A DNA stretch of 64,000 nt, from contig NZ_FUWX01000013.1 of NCBI RefSeq assembly GCF_900167275.1, positions 30,543 to 94,542 of the forward strand, in the 5' to 3' direction. This DNA is from Cetobacterium ceti. GTDB taxonomy: Bacteria > Fusobacteriota > Fusobacteriia > Fusobacteriales > Fusobacteriaceae. This document shows positions 27,954 to 38,593 of the stretch, piece by piece. How positions within the stretch are numbered: position 1 is the stretch's first letter; each line of letters begins with the position of its first letter. Position numbers and translations under genes: made by a program. Under the pieces are notes generated by a model. That model saw only the letters and a list, made by a program, of their open reading frames with translations, made no database searches and was not told where the DNA came from.

Positions 27954-29057
27954 TTAAAATAATTTATGAAATTCTAAATTATAAAGTTTACTTATAACTT
28001 TATTTGTACATTTCCCTTTATATAAATTTATTCCACCAACTAACTCTGGATATTTTTTTATTGCTTCCTCTAAAGAATTATTTACTAAAACTTCTAAATA
28101 TTTATAAGTAACATTTGTTAATGCTTTTGTTGAAGTTTCAGAAAAAGCCCCAGGTATATTTGTGACGCAATAATGATTTATTCCATCAACTTCATAAATT
28201 GGATTTTCATGAGTAGTCGGCACAGATGTTTCAAAACATCCTCCTTGATCTATAGAAATATCCATTAATAAACTTCCCTTTGGAATTAACTTTAAATCCT
28301 CTTTCAAAATTAATTTTGGTGCTCTATCCCCTGGAATTAATACTGTTCCTATTATTAAATCTCCTTCAGAAATTACTTTTAAAATATTCTCCCTATTTGA
28401 GTAAAGAGTTTCTATTTGATTTTGATAAATGTCTTCTAAATATTTTAATTTTTCTATGTCAATATCTAAAATAATAACATTAGCTCCTAATCCATAAGCA
28501 ATTTTTAAAGCATTTTGCCCAACTGTTCCAGCCCCTATAATAACAATTTTTCCACTTCTAGTTCCTACTGTTCCTCCCAAAAGTAATCCTTTCCCTTTAT
28601 TAACTTTTGATAAAAAATATCCTCCTAAAATAACTGAAGATTTCCCAGCAACTTCTGACATAGGAAATAATAAAGGTAAAAATCCATTTTCTTTTTCTAT
28701 TGTTTCATAAGCAATACATATACATTTTTTTTCTATTAATTTTCTTGTTAATTTTTCATTTGAAGCCAAATGAAAATATGTAAATATCACTTGATTTTCT
28801 TTTATAAAAGAAAGTTCTATCTCTTGAGGCTCTTTTACTTTTATTATAAAATTACTTTTTTTATAAATATCTTTTAAAGAATATAAAATTTGTCCTCCTG
28901 CACTTATATATTCTTCGTTTGAAAATCCAGACCCAATTCCTGCATCTTTTTCTATATAAACTTTATGATTTTGTTCTATTAATTTTTTAACTCCTTCAGG
29001 AGTTAATCCTACCCTATTTTCATTATTTTTTATTTCTCGTGGAACTCCTATAATCAT
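27954..29057 (-). CDS. ald: Alanine dehydrogenase
   Basis: A 367-residue NAD-dependent enzyme that converts L-alanine to pyruvate and ammonia. It begins MIIGVPREIKNNENRVGLTP, has the KxEP-type residues in IKVKEPQEIE, the NAD motif VIIGAGTVGQNA near residue 170, and DISIDQGGCFETS near residue 268. The start at 29057 follows GGGAGG and matches the family; an upstream frame start is ignored. It fits amino-acid fermentation along with the DUF711/ACT pair upstream. Confidence 0.96.
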   Translation of the reverse strand: MIIGVPREIKNNENRVGLTPEGVKKLIEQNHKVYIEKDAGIGSGFSNEEYISAGGQILYSLKDIYKKSNFIIKVKEPQEIELSFIKENQVIFTYFHLASNEKLTRKLIEKKCICIAYETIEKENGFLPLLFPMSEVAGKSSVILGGYFLSKVNKGKGLLLGGTVGTRSGKIVIIGAGTVGQNALKIAYGLGANVIILDIDIEKLKYLEDIYQNQIETLYSNRENILKVISEGDLIIGTVLIPGDRAPKLILKEDLKLIPKGSLLMDISIDQGGCFETSVPTTHENPIYEVDGINHYCVTNIPGAFSETSTKALTNVTYKYLEVLVNNSLEEAIKKYPELVGGINLYKGKCTNKVISKLYNLEFHKLF

Positions 29058-29117
29058 TAATATTCCTCCCTTATATTTTTTCTTATAATTATAGTTCTCC
29101 ACTTTTCTAAAAAACCT

Positions 29118-29147
29118 TTAAAAAAAAAGTTGCCCATAAGGACAACT
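29118..29147 (-). terminator. Intrinsic terminator after the DUF711 gene
   Basis: On the minus strand AGTTGTCC and GGGCAACT pair around TTAT and are followed by a run of T; it overlaps the stop codon. Confidence 0.8.
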
Positions 29148-30504
29148 AATTTTTAAAGCTATGTATTGGAGCTGGTATTCTTCCACCTCTATGAATAAAA
29201 TTCTTGCAACTATAATTATTAACTGCCATTATTGGCGCCCAACCTAAAAGTCCTCCAAACTCAACAGTCTGTCCCACATCTTTTCCTATAACTGGAATAA
29301 TTCTTACAGCTGTAGTTTTATTATTTACCATTCCTATTGCTGATTCATCTGCAATTATTCCTGAAATAGTTTCAGCACTTGTTTTCCCAGGTATTGCTAT
29401 CATATCAAGTCCAACTGAACAAACACAAGTCATAGCTTCTAACTTCTCTATAGTTAAAGCTCCTATTTTTGCTGCTTCTATCATGGCATGATCTTCACTC
29501 ACAGGTATAAATGCTCCTGAGAGTCCTCCTACATAAGAAGATGCCATAACCCCACCTTTTTTTACATTATCATTTAAAATAGCTAAGGCCGCTGTTGTCC
29601 CTGGAGCTCCTGGTTGCTCTAATCCCATCTCTTGAAAAATTTCTCCAATACTATCTCCCACAGCAGGAGTAGGAGCTAAAGATAAATCTATTATACCGAA
29701 AGGAACATTTAATCTTCTTGATGCTTCTTGAGCTACAATTTGCCCAACTCGGGTTATTTTAAAAGCTGCTTTTTTTACTGTTTCACATAAAGTTTCAAAA
29801 TCTTTTCCTTTAACTTCTTCTAAAGCTCTTTTAACAACTCCCGGTCCACTTACTCCTACATTTATAACGCAATCAGCTTCTCCTACCCCATGAAAAGCCC
29901 CAGCCATAAATGGATTGTCTTCCACTGCATTACAAAATACAACTAGTTTTGCGCAACCTAAAGAGTCCATTTCCTTAGTTAATTCTGCCGTTTCTTTTAT
30001 AATTTCTCCCATTGTTTTTACTGCATCCATATTTATTCCGTTTCTTGAAGTTCCTACATTCACCGAAGCACAAACTCTTTCTGTTACTTTCATCGCTTCT
30101 GGAATAGAAGAAATTAATATTTTATCTGAATTTGTATATCCCTTCTGTACAAGAGCTGAAAATCCCCCTATGAAATTAACTCCGCACTCTTTTGCTGCTC
30201 TATCTAAAGTTTCTGCTATAGAAACATAGGAATCTGTTTTACATCCTGATGCTGCTATGGCGATAGGAGTAACTGATATTCTTTTATTAACCACAGGAAC
30301 TCCAAACTCTTTTGCAATTTCTTCTCCAACTTCAACTAAATCTTTTGCATACTTCACTATTTTGTTATATATATTTTCATTAAATTTATCTATACTTGGA
30401 TCAGCACAATCCATTAAATTTATTCCCATTGTTATTGTTCGAACATCTAATTTTGCCTCTTTAATCATTTCATTTGTTTCTTGAATTTCAATTCTTGAAA
30501 TCAT
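29146..30504 (-). CDS. DUF711 / UPF0210 family protein
   Basis: A 452-residue soluble protein matching the UPF0210 (PFL-like superfamily) pattern: [21 protein letters not shown] near the N-terminus, [15 protein letters not shown] near residue 150, [17 protein letters not shown], and [20 protein letters not shown] near residue 280. It always travels with a small ACT protein, as here (the ACT gene ends 16 bp upstream). The reaction is not established; a regulated glycyl-radical-like or amino-acid-linked enzyme has been suggested. Confidence 0.88.
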   Translation of the reverse strand: MISRIEIQETNEMIKEAKLDVRTITMGINLMDCADPSIDKFNENIYNKIVKYAKDLVEVGEEIAKEFGVPVVNKRISVTPIAIAASGCKTDSYVSIAETLDRAAKECGVNFIGGFSALVQKGYTNSDKILISSIPEAMKVTERVCASVNVGTSRNGINMDAVKTMGEIIKETAELTKEMDSLGCAKLVVFCNAVEDNPFMAGAFHGVGEADCVINVGVSGPGVVKRALEEVKGKDFETLCETVKKAAFKITRVGQIVAQEASRRLNVPFGIIDLSLAPTPAVGDSIGEIFQEMGLEQPGAPGTTAALAILNDNVKKGGVMASSYVGGLSGAFIPVSEDHAMIEAAKIGALTIEKLEAMTCVCSVGLDMIAIPGKTSAETISGIIADESAIGMVNNKTTAVRIIPVIGKDVGQTVEFGGLLGWAPIMAVNNYSCKNFIHRGGRIPAPIHSFKN

Positions 30505-30520
30505 TAATATTCCCCCTTAA

Positions 30521-30790
30521 TTAAATACGATGCATACAATTGAAAATATCTTCATGTTGCACATTGATAACTATTCCTAACTCTATTCCAATGTTTGGAA
30601 GTTCCTCACTTATTATCTCTATTGGTTTTTTGGATTTAGAAACATCTACAATCATAATCATATTAAAATATCCATCTATAATTGACTGAGAAATATCTAA
30701 AATATTAACATTTACTTCAGCTAAATAATTAGAAACTTTAGCTATAATCCCAACTCTATCTTTTCCTAAAACAGTAACAATACATTTCAT
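30521..30790 (-). CDS. ACT-domain protein (UPF0237)
   Basis: An 89-residue single ACT domain (MKCIVTVLGKDRVGIIAKVS, then ILDISQSIIDGYFNMIMIVD) of the type paired with DUF711. ACT domains bind amino acids and regulate a partner enzyme. The start at 30790 is six bases after AGGAGG; an ATG two codons earlier abuts the site. First gene of the pair. Confidence 0.92.
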   Translation of the reverse strand: MKCIVTVLGKDRVGIIAKVSNYLAEVNVNILDISQSIIDGYFNMIMIVDVSKSKKPIEIISEELPNIGIELGIVINVQHEDIFNCMHRI

Positions 30791-30992
30791 TTGCATCCTC
30801 CTAAGTTTTTAGAATTTATTTGGTTCAATACAATTATAGTATATTTTTTATTTCTTATCCTAATTTTTTACTAAATATAGAATTTTGAATATAAAAATTA
30901 CATAGAAAAATAACTACAGATTATAAACGATTTACCATTTTCTATAAATCATATACTATTCAATCAAAATCTAAGAAAATTTGGAGGAGAAT

Positions 30993-32546
30993 ATGTACAT
31001 AAAAAAAGGAATACTTTTTACTAGCATTTTAGCTGGATTAATTTTAACTGGCTGCTCAAAGGATGAGAATACTAATATAAAAAATACAAAACAACAAGAA
31101 CTATCTATATTTCTAATTAATAATGGAATGCCTTTAAATGCCGATTGGGATATTTATAAAGAAGCAGCCAAAGTAAATAATATAAAAATTACTTCCTATG
31201 CTTCTAAAAATAATACTGATGGCGTACAAGGATATAATCTTATGTTAGCTTCTAATGAGTTAGCTGATATTATTTCTCATAGAGTTCCAGACTTAGAAAA
31301 ATTAGGTAACGAAGGTGGCGTTATTCCTTTAAATGATTTAATTGAAAAAAATGCTCCAAATATTAAAAAATTTATGGATAATAATCTAAAATTTAAAAAA
31401 AATATGGTTTCTGTAGATGGAAAAATTTATACAGTTCCTACATTTTATGATTACGATAAATCAAGAACTTCTTATGGATTATTTATAAGAATGGATTGGT
31501 TAAAAAAATATAATTTACCTATTCCAAAAACAATAGATCAATTAAAAAATGCATTAATAACATTTAGAGATAATGATGCCAATGGAAATGGGAAAAAAGA
31601 TGAAATAGGAATTTTTATTAGAGGTAATACAAAAAGTGTTTTAGAATATCTTCCATCTATTTTTGGTGCTAGGCCTGTTAGAAGTTTTTATCTTCAAGAA
31701 AATGGAAAAGTTAATTATTCTCCACTAGATCCCAATTATAAAGATTCTATAAAAATTATTGGAGAATGGTATAAAGAAGGGCTTATTGATACTGAAATAT
31801 TTACAAGAGGATGGGGAGCTAGAGATGCTGTTTTACCTACTAACTTAGGTGCTTTCACTTCTGACTGGTTTGGAAGTACTGCTAACTATAATAGCTTAAA
31901 TAAGGTTATTCCTGGTTTTGAATTTCTACCAATAGAACCTTTAACTATAAAAGAAGGTGTAAAATCAAAAATCATGGCTAGAAATACTACAAATGAAAGT
32001 GGATGGGCAATTTCAGCTCAAGCAAAAAATCCTGAAGATGCTATGAAATTTATGGATTGGTGGTTTAGTCCTGAAGGAAGAAGAACTTGGAATTTTGGTA
32101 TAGAAGGTAAACATTATACTATGATAAATGGAAGTCCTGTTTTCACTGATTATGTTCTTAAAAATCCTGAAGGAAAATCACCATTAGGTGTTCTTTATGA
32201 AGCAGGAGCACAAGTTGCAGGAGTAGGAGTTCAACAAGATGTAGAATATGAAAATCAATGGGTAAGTGATATTGCTAAAAAAGGTTCTCAAATGTATATG
32301 CAACCAGGTATGATGGAAGAACAAATGCCTATTTTAAAATATACAACAGAGGAATTAAAAGAATTAGAAAAAATAATGGGAACCGTAAACCAAGTTACAG
32401 AAGAGAATTTACAAAAGTGGATTTTAGGATCTTCTGACATTGATAAAGATTGGCAAGGATATGTTGAACAAATTCAACAAAATGGAATCAATAGAGCAAT
32501 GGAAATTGTTCAAAAAGCTTATGATAGACAGGAAAATATAAAATAA
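30993..32546 (+). CDS. ABC-type extracellular solute-binding lipoprotein (LplA-like)
   Basis: A 517-residue lipoprotein with lipobox LILTGC (Cys21) and the large family-1 solute-binding fold: FRDNDANGNGKKDEIGIF near residue 190 and WWFSPEGRRTWNFGIEGKHY near residue 350 are typical of the LplA/YtcQ oligosaccharide binders. It would capture sugar or uronic-acid oligomers outside the cell membrane. The ATG follows GGAGGA. The lyase gene starts at the base after its stop. No permease or ATPase gene is adjacent. Confidence 0.88.
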   Translation: MYIKKGILFTSILAGLILTGCSKDENTNIKNTKQQELSIFLINNGMPLNADWDIYKEAAKVNNIKITSYASKNNTDGVQGYNLMLASNELADIISHRVPDLEKLGNEGGVIPLNDLIEKNAPNIKKFMDNNLKFKKNMVSVDGKIYTVPTFYDYDKSRTSYGLFIRMDWLKKYNLPIPKTIDQLKNALITFRDNDANGNGKKDEIGIFIRGNTKSVLEYLPSIFGARPVRSFYLQENGKVNYSPLDPNYKDSIKIIGEWYKEGLIDTEIFTRGWGARDAVLPTNLGAFTSDWFGSTANYNSLNKVIPGFEFLPIEPLTIKEGVKSKIMARNTTNESGWAISAQAKNPEDAMKFMDWWFSPEGRRTWNFGIEGKHYTMINGSPVFTDYVLKNPEGKSPLGVLYEAGAQVAGVGVQQDVEYENQWVSDIAKKGSQMYMQPGMMEEQMPILKYTTEELKELEKIMGTVNQVTEENLQKWILGSSDIDKDWQGYVEQIQQNGINRAMEIVQKAYDRQENIK

Positions 32547-34274
32547 ATGAAAAAAATTATAAAAAAAAGAGAATTTTATTTAAGAAATACAACTAAAGAA
32601 AATATTAGTAGTGTTACTTTTAACATTGAAATTTTGAATAATTTGTCTAATGATATAGAAAAAATTCGAGATATTTATAAAATTTTATTAAATTTAGGAA
32701 TTAATCATAAAAATACAAAAAATGCTCTAATAGTTTTAAAAGTATTATATTTTATTAGAAATAATTTTTATAATGAAACTTCTAAGGAGCATAGTAACTG
32801 GTGGCATTGGGAAATTGGTTATCCTCTTTTAATTTGTGATATTTTAATTCTTTTTAATGATTATTATAAAGAGGAGGATATAAGAAATCTTCTAAGTCCA
32901 ACTTTTTATTTTCAACCTAATCCAGAATATTCTGGAAATAATCCAGTAGCTATTCATCCCTCTGGCTCCCCCCTACGAAAAAGTACGGGGGGAAATAGAG
33001 TCGATCTATGTAAATTACATCTATTAAGAGGACTTCTTTTAAATGATTATTCTCAAATAAAAGAAGCAATTAAAGCTTTATATCCTGTTTGGGAAATAAA
33101 TAAAAATATTGATTTAAAAAATTTGGAAAATAGAGATGGATTTTATGAAGATGGCTCTTTTATTCAGCATGGATATGTTCCCTATGCTGGAACATATGGA
33201 AATGTTTTACTAAGTGGAATAGGAGAAATTTTTTATTTAATTAAAGGATTAAATTTAATAAATCCTTTAGAAATACCCTTAATAGAAAGAATAAAAAAAT
33301 CATTTGAGCCATTTCTATATAAAGGGTCTATGAGTGATTTAGTAAATGGTCGTGCTATTACTAGAAATTATTCAAATCATAAAATTGCACACGACATTCT
33401 AAATTCTATTTTTTTAATATCAGATTTTTATGAATATAATGACAAAATATATCTTTTAAGTTTAATAAAAAGAGAAATACTGTCAGATAATTTCTTTGAT
33501 CATATTAAAGAAGAACAAAATGAATTTTTCAAAAAAAAATATGTGGACTTATTAGAAAATTCCACTATAAAACCTTTGCCATATAAAGACTCTTCATATA
33601 TTTTCAATGAAATGAATCGAGTTTTTTATAAAACAAATTTTTCTTCTATAGGACTTGCTATGCATTCTAACAAAATTGCAAATTATGAAAGTTTTAACGG
33701 AGAAAATATCTACGGTTGGTATACAGGAGATGGGGCTATATACATTGAAGATAGAGGCGATTCTTATATTGACTATTGGAAAAATATAGATTTTTATTTT
33801 ATTCCTGGAACAACAGAAATATTAGAAGACATGAAAAATAAAAATACTTCTAATTCTTTAAATAATATGTCTAAAAGTAAAATAGCTTTTGCTTTTAATA
33901 ATGGAAAAAATATTCATGCTATTATGGATTTTATAAATTATGACAATTGCCTTTCTTCAAGGAAAGAATATATTCTTTCAGAGAATAAAATTTTTTATAA
34001 AGAATTTAATATAAAAACTAAGAAAAAATTTTATACTACAATCGAAAATAAAAAAGTTTATAATAAAAAAAGTTTTTTTATAGAACAACTTTCTGAAAAA
34101 ATAACTCTTATTAAAATAGATAATAGAGAATATATAATTACATCGAGCAATCCTATAAAGTTTAAATTTTATGGAGAAAACAATAATTTCCTAAAAATTT
34201 GGATTGAATATGAACCTATAAATTTAGAAAATTTAATAATTGAATATAAAATAACAATTTACAATTTTGACTAA
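32547..34274 (+). CDS. PL8-type polysaccharide lyase, cytoplasmic and short
   Basis: A 575-residue protein with the catalytic order of PL8 hyaluronate/chondroitin/xanthan lyases: aromatic patch NWWHWEIG (84-91), Asn150 in TGGNR, His208 in GSFIQHG, Tyr217 in PYAGTYG, and Arg269/Arg273 in NGRAITR. The His-to-Tyr spacing of nine equals that in pneumococcal hyaluronate lyase. Family members are usually secreted and of 700-1000 residues. This one has no signal peptide, so it probably cleaves imported oligosaccharides inside the cell. It is directly coupled to the solute-binding lipoprotein, and an AraC-type membrane regulator follows. Substrate not determinable. Confidence 0.85.
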   Translation: MKKIIKKREFYLRNTTKENISSVTFNIEILNNLSNDIEKIRDIYKILLNLGINHKNTKNALIVLKVLYFIRNNFYNETSKEHSNWWHWEIGYPLLICDILILFNDYYKEEDIRNLLSPTFYFQPNPEYSGNNPVAIHPSGSPLRKSTGGNRVDLCKLHLLRGLLLNDYSQIKEAIKALYPVWEINKNIDLKNLENRDGFYEDGSFIQHGYVPYAGTYGNVLLSGIGEIFYLIKGLNLINPLEIPLIERIKKSFEPFLYKGSMSDLVNGRAITRNYSNHKIAHDILNSIFLISDFYEYNDKIYLLSLIKREILSDNFFDHIKEEQNEFFKKKYVDLLENSTIKPLPYKDSSYIFNEMNRVFYKTNFSSIGLAMHSNKIANYESFNGENIYGWYTGDGAIYIEDRGDSYIDYWKNIDFYFIPGTTEILEDMKNKNTSNSLNNMSKSKIAFAFNNGKNIHAIMDFINYDNCLSSRKEYILSENKIFYKEFNIKTKKKFYTTIENKKVYNKKSFFIEQLSEKITLIKIDNREYIITSSNPIKFKFYGENNNFLKIWIEYEPINLENLIIEYKITIYNFD

Positions 34275-34317
34275 TAAGTGTATTATATGAATACATTTCT
34301 TACATAAGGAGTATTCA

Positions 34318-36279
34318 ATGAAGGATAATTTATTTAAAAATGTCAAAATGTATTTATTTGTGTTATTTTTTATTATTTTCACATTATTTTTTATAAAAAT
34401 AATATATAAAGAAAAAGAAATTTTCAAAAAAAATGATACTATTAGAATCGAAAAATTATTTGATAATATAAATTTAAAAGAAGAATTACTTATTATTTCT
34501 ATGGAAGATTTAAAAAATAATTTTTCTACTAATAAATATTTTTATAGAGAAAATCCAACATCCTATGAAAAATTACAAGCTTTATTGAATTTACAACAAA
34601 AAAATAGTTTCTACTCTAATATTGGTTACACTTTATCCAGTGGAAAATATAAATCTAATTACATTCTAACAAATGAAGGATCTCTTGATAAAAAAGAATA
34701 CTTCTACAAGCATAATTTCAATGAAAATAATCTGCAAAATTTTTTAACAATTTCTTCAGATAACAATAATTTTAATTTTTTAATTACTAATAAAAGTTAT
34801 TTAAAAGATAATAATTTTTGGATTATAACTATAGATAGAAATAAATTTTTTAAAGAACTTTATGATGATATAAATGGAAAATGGTATATTGGAATTGATG
34901 ATTCTCTCTATGCTATTAATCAAAATTTAAAATTAAATATTGATCAATTAAAAAATCCAATTAAATTTAAAACTAAAATTTTAAATTTAAATTTATATTA
35001 TGAGCCCCTAGATCTTTTACATTTAAAAAATATTTTTAAGGAATTTTTTATTATTTCAATAATTTTATCAATTTTTTTCACTGGAATTCTTTATTTTATT
35101 AAATTTATTGAAAAACCAATTATGGCCTTTAAAAATAAAATTGAAGATTTAAATAAAATTGATAAACGTAAAAATTTAAAAGATCATATATTAGGAGTAA
35201 AAAAAATCTCATCTATATCTGATTTTACCGAAAAATTTCAAAAAATATACTCATCTAATATGAAAATTATTTTATTGGAAATTTTAAATTCAGATATCTC
35301 TATGGAAGAACTAGAAAAATTTTCTCAAAGTAAAAATTTTTTAAAAACAACTTTCATTAATGAAAATATTGAATATATTGATATTGATTATAAAAGTATT
35401 CTTTTCCTTGTAAATAATGAAAGTTCAAGTGATATAGAGCAAACTTTTTTTCCTATTATTAATAAAATTTATACAAATTTTAACATTAATGTTATTGGAA
35501 GTGTTTCCAAAAAAATTGAAATTTTCAATAATCTTTCTAGAAGTTATTTAGAATGCAAAAGACTTCTTGAAAATAAATATTTATTTAAAGATAAAGAACT
35601 TATTTTTAGTGATAATACTGAAATGAAAAAAATTGGAATATTTTATTCTATAAAAACAGAAAGTAAATTGGCTTCTAAAATTCTCAATAATAATTTTTTA
35701 GGTAGTAAAAAAATTATTGAAGATATTTTTTTAGATTTAGATTTGCAAACTCAAACTTATAAAATAAAAGAATTTACAGGACTTCTATATAACACTCTAA
35801 ATAGAGTCATTATTCAATTAAAAGAAATGAATATTAATATTGATTATAACAAATTAAATATTGATAACATTGCTAGGTTAAAAAATCTAGAAGAGATAAA
35901 AAAAGAATTAATAAATATTATTTCAATAATTTATTATGAACGAAAAAATCTTGAAAATGAAGACGATAATCTTATGAAAAATAGAATACAAGAATATATT
36001 GAAAAAAATTATTCAACAGATTTTTCTTTAGAAAATTTAGCAGATCACTTAGGTCTTTCATTTAAATATACAAGTATTTTATTTAAAAAAGTTATGAATT
36101 CTAATTTTAAAAATTATATCAATTTTTATAGAATTAAACAGGCAAAATTTCTTTTAGAAAAAAATCCCGAATTAAAAATAAAAGATTTAGCACAACTATT
36201 AGGTTATAATAGTTCTAATACTTTTATTAAAGTTTTTAAAAAATATGAAGGAATTTCTCCAGCACAGTGGAAAGGATAA
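34318..36279 (+). CDS. Membrane-bound AraC-family regulator with extracytoplasmic sensor
   Basis: A 653-residue protein with a first transmembrane helix (about 12-32), an extracytoplasmic region of about 200 residues, a second helix (about 238-262), a cytoplasmic linker, and a C-terminal AraC pair of HTHs (IEKNYSTDFSLENLADHLGL and IKDLAQLLGYNSSNTFIKVF, then GISPAQW). This layout is that of the YesN-like/Paenibacillus one-component sensors that control carbohydrate operons. It lies 43 bp after the lyase gene and probably activates the upstream lipoprotein-lyase unit on sensing its sugar. Confidence 0.88.
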   Translation: MKDNLFKNVKMYLFVLFFIIFTLFFIKIIYKEKEIFKKNDTIRIEKLFDNINLKEELLIISMEDLKNNFSTNKYFYRENPTSYEKLQALLNLQQKNSFYSNIGYTLSSGKYKSNYILTNEGSLDKKEYFYKHNFNENNLQNFLTISSDNNNFNFLITNKSYLKDNNFWIITIDRNKFFKELYDDINGKWYIGIDDSLYAINQNLKLNIDQLKNPIKFKTKILNLNLYYEPLDLLHLKNIFKEFFIISIILSIFFTGILYFIKFIEKPIMAFKNKIEDLNKIDKRKNLKDHILGVKKISSISDFTEKFQKIYSSNMKIILLEILNSDISMEELEKFSQSKNFLKTTFINENIEYIDIDYKSILFLVNNESSSDIEQTFFPIINKIYTNFNINVIGSVSKKIEIFNNLSRSYLECKRLLENKYLFKDKELIFSDNTEMKKIGIFYSIKTESKLASKILNNNFLGSKKIIEDIFLDLDLQTQTYKIKEFTGLLYNTLNRVIIQLKEMNINIDYNKLNIDNIARLKNLEEIKKELINIISIIYYERKNLENEDDNLMKNRIQEYIEKNYSTDFSLENLADHLGLSFKYTSILFKKVMNSNFKNYINFYRIKQAKFLLEKNPELKIKDLAQLLGYNSSNTFIKVFKKYEGISPAQWKG

Positions 36280-36283
36280 ATTA

Positions 36284-37627
36284 CTATCCTTTCCTAAAAT
36301 CTATTTCTACTGCTGTTCCTTTATTTACTTCACTTTTTATCTTTATTGTACTCTCTGTTAATTTAAGAATTTTAGATACTATAGACATTCCTAATCCCTG
36401 ACCATTGATTTTTTTATTTCTTGATTTATCTCCTCTATAAAATCTGTCATATATATGCTCTAGATCCTCTTCTGACATACCTAAACCTCTATCCTTAACA
36501 AAAACTTTAACTTCTTTATTATTTTCTTCAAAATAAATATCTATAGGTTTTTTATTCCCATATTTTATGCTATTTTCTATAATATTTCTAAAAAGTAATT
36601 TTAATAAACTTTCATCACTATAAACAATTATATATTGGGGATTTAAATTTATAATTGCTTCAGGATATTGTTTTTTTAATGAAAAAATTAGATTAAATAT
36701 TAAATCTGAAAGTTCTATTTCTTTTTTTTCAATAACTATATCATTAGCTTTTGCCATAAATAAAAGCTTTTCAACTAACGTTTTCATACTTTTTATTTCT
36801 TCATCAATGGAATCTATAGATTCTTTTAAAATGTTCTTATCTTCTCCACCCCACCTTTTTATTAAGTTGATATAACTTCCTATTATAAAAATAGGTGTTT
36901 TTAATTCATGAGAAGAATTATGAATAAATTCAATTTGTTTTTTATTTTGCTCATCTAATCTTTCTATCATTTTGTTATAAGAATCTCTGATTTTATTAAA
37001 TTCAATAAATTTATTTTCTCTATTAATTTTTTTTAAATTTTCCAATGAAATCTCTTCATTTATTGTTTCTAAATTATCTAATTCATAGCTAATTTCTTTT
37101 AAAAAACTTAAAATAAATTTTCCACTAATAACTATAGTAATAATTAATCCAAAAATAAAAATTTCAGATATTATTAAAAAAAAATGTTTTTCTTTGGATA
37201 AATTTTTAATTATAATTACTTCATAAGGAACTTTATCTTTATTTAAAATAGTTTTTTTATAAATTAAATATTCTAAATTTTTACTTTTAATTATTTTATT
37301 ATTTTCAGCAAGAGCTATCAATTTTTTATTTGAAATTTCATTATATATTTTATTATTATTTTGAATTCTAAGTTCCAAATCTCTTAAAATTGGGTTTTCG
37401 GCTTTATAATCAAGATTAACTAAATTTTTTGTATATATTTCATTTGTCCTGTTAGTTGTCTCATTTCCTATTTCATAAGTCAAAAATCCTACCGCATTAT
37501 TTAATTGCAACTTTGCTTTTTGTAACATATATTCACCTATAAAACCTAAAGAAATTACTATCACAATTGAAAATAATAGAATCAGTTTTATATAACTATT
37601 TTTTAAAGATTTTTTTAAACTTTTCAA
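36284..37627 (-). CDS. Sensor histidine kinase
   Basis: A 447-residue kinase with two membrane helices (about 13-32 and 150-175) enclosing a sensor domain of about 120 residues, then a HAMP-like linker. It has the phospho-acceptor HNSSHELKTPIF near residue 240, the N-box NIIENSIKYG, the G1 box DRGLGMSEED and G2 GQGLGMSIV. It starts with TTG, and TTGA overlaps the response-regulator stop, so translation is coupled. Its signal is unknown; nothing adjacent hints at it. Confidence 0.92.
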   Translation of the reverse strand: MKSLKKSLKNSYIKLILLFSIVIVISLGFIGEYMLQKAKLQLNNAVGFLTYEIGNETTNRTNEIYTKNLVNLDYKAENPILRDLELRIQNNNKIYNEISNKKLIALAENNKIIKSKNLEYLIYKKTILNKDKVPYEVIIIKNLSKEKHFFLIISEIFIFGLIITIVISGKFILSFLKEISYELDNLETINEEISLENLKKINRENKFIEFNKIRDSYNKMIERLDEQNKKQIEFIHNSSHELKTPIFIIGSYINLIKRWGGEDKNILKESIDSIDEEIKSMKTLVEKLLFMAKANDIVIEKKEIELSDLIFNLIFSLKKQYPEAIINLNPQYIIVYSDESLLKLLFRNIIENSIKYGNKKPIDIYFEENNKEVKVFVKDRGLGMSEEDLEHIYDRFYRGDKSRNKKINGQGLGMSIVSKILKLTESTIKIKSEVNKGTAVEIDFRKG

Positions 37628-38304
37628 TTTTCCTCCTCTTTAAACATATATCCAAAACCTCTAACAGTTTTAATATAATTATTATTCTTATCTATTTTAG
37701 TTCTTAATGATTTTATATATATATCTATAATTTTCACTTCTCCCATATAATCAAATCCCCAAACATTTTCAAGAATATTTTCTCTTGTTAAAACAATATT
37801 TTTATTTAACATTAAATAGTGCAATAAATTATACTCTGTTTTTGTAAGTATAATTTCCTCATTTTCTATATAACATTTTTTTTCGCTTATATTTAATTGT
37901 ATTCTTCCACATTTTAATATTTTTTTATTTCCATAATTACTTTTATTTCTAAATAAAACTCTCATTCTTGCAAATAACTCTTCAATATCAAATGGTTTTG
38001 TTAAATAATCATCAGCCCCTAAATCTAAAAGAGAGACTTTACTAAAAGTTTCATCTTTAGCTGTTAAAACTAAAATAGGAATATCTGATTCTTGTCTTAT
38101 TTTTTTACAAATTTCTTCTCCTGATATTTCTGGTAACATCAAATCTAATAATACTAAATCATAAAAATTACTAGTAAAATATTTTAATCCTATTTTTCCA
38201 TCTTCAGCTAAAGTTACTTTATACCCTCCATGTAACAATTCTAATTCCAAATATTTTCTGATTTTCACATCATCTTCAATTATAAGAATACTTTTCTTTT
38301 CCAT
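37624..38304 (-). CDS. OmpR-family response regulator
   Basis: A 226-residue protein with a receiver domain (acidic IIEDDVK, phospho-Asp in VLLDLMLPE near residue 53, LVLTAKDE, Lys in YLTKPFD) and a C-terminal winged helix (YNLLHYLMLNKNIVLTRENI, then IDIYIKSLRTKID). It is first in the operon, with the kinase overlapping by four bases. Strong AAGGAG precedes the start. Confidence 0.95.
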   Translation of the reverse strand: MEKKSILIIEDDVKIRKYLELELLHGGYKVTLAEDGKIGLKYFTSNFYDLVLLDLMLPEISGEEICKKIRQESDIPILVLTAKDETFSKVSLLDLGADDYLTKPFDIEELFARMRVLFRNKSNYGNKKILKCGRIQLNISEKKCYIENEEIILTKTEYNLLHYLMLNKNIVLTRENILENVWGFDYMGEVKIIDIYIKSLRTKIDKNNNYIKTVRGFGYMFKEEEN

Positions 38305-38593
38305 AATTTTCTCCTTTATTTTTTACTTATATTTATAATATCTCATATAAAAGTAAATAATAAGTAAATTTTTATTATATTTATTAATTTACTAATATTA
38401 TCATTAATGAAATTTAATTTTTATACGGTTTATTTTCTTACAAAACAAAGGCTTTTTAGATGGTCGGTACTATTTTTGTAAAAAAATAACTATACTTATA
38501 TACAAAAATACCATATAATTAATATCGTAACCCATATATGTAGAACAACAAGTCGGGCTACTTTTAATTATTACATATACAGGAGTGTGTCTT

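Noticed and set aside
29915..30484. Two plus-strand reading frames opposite the DUF711 gene
   Set aside because: They are antisense shadows of a well-conserved gene and have no start signals.
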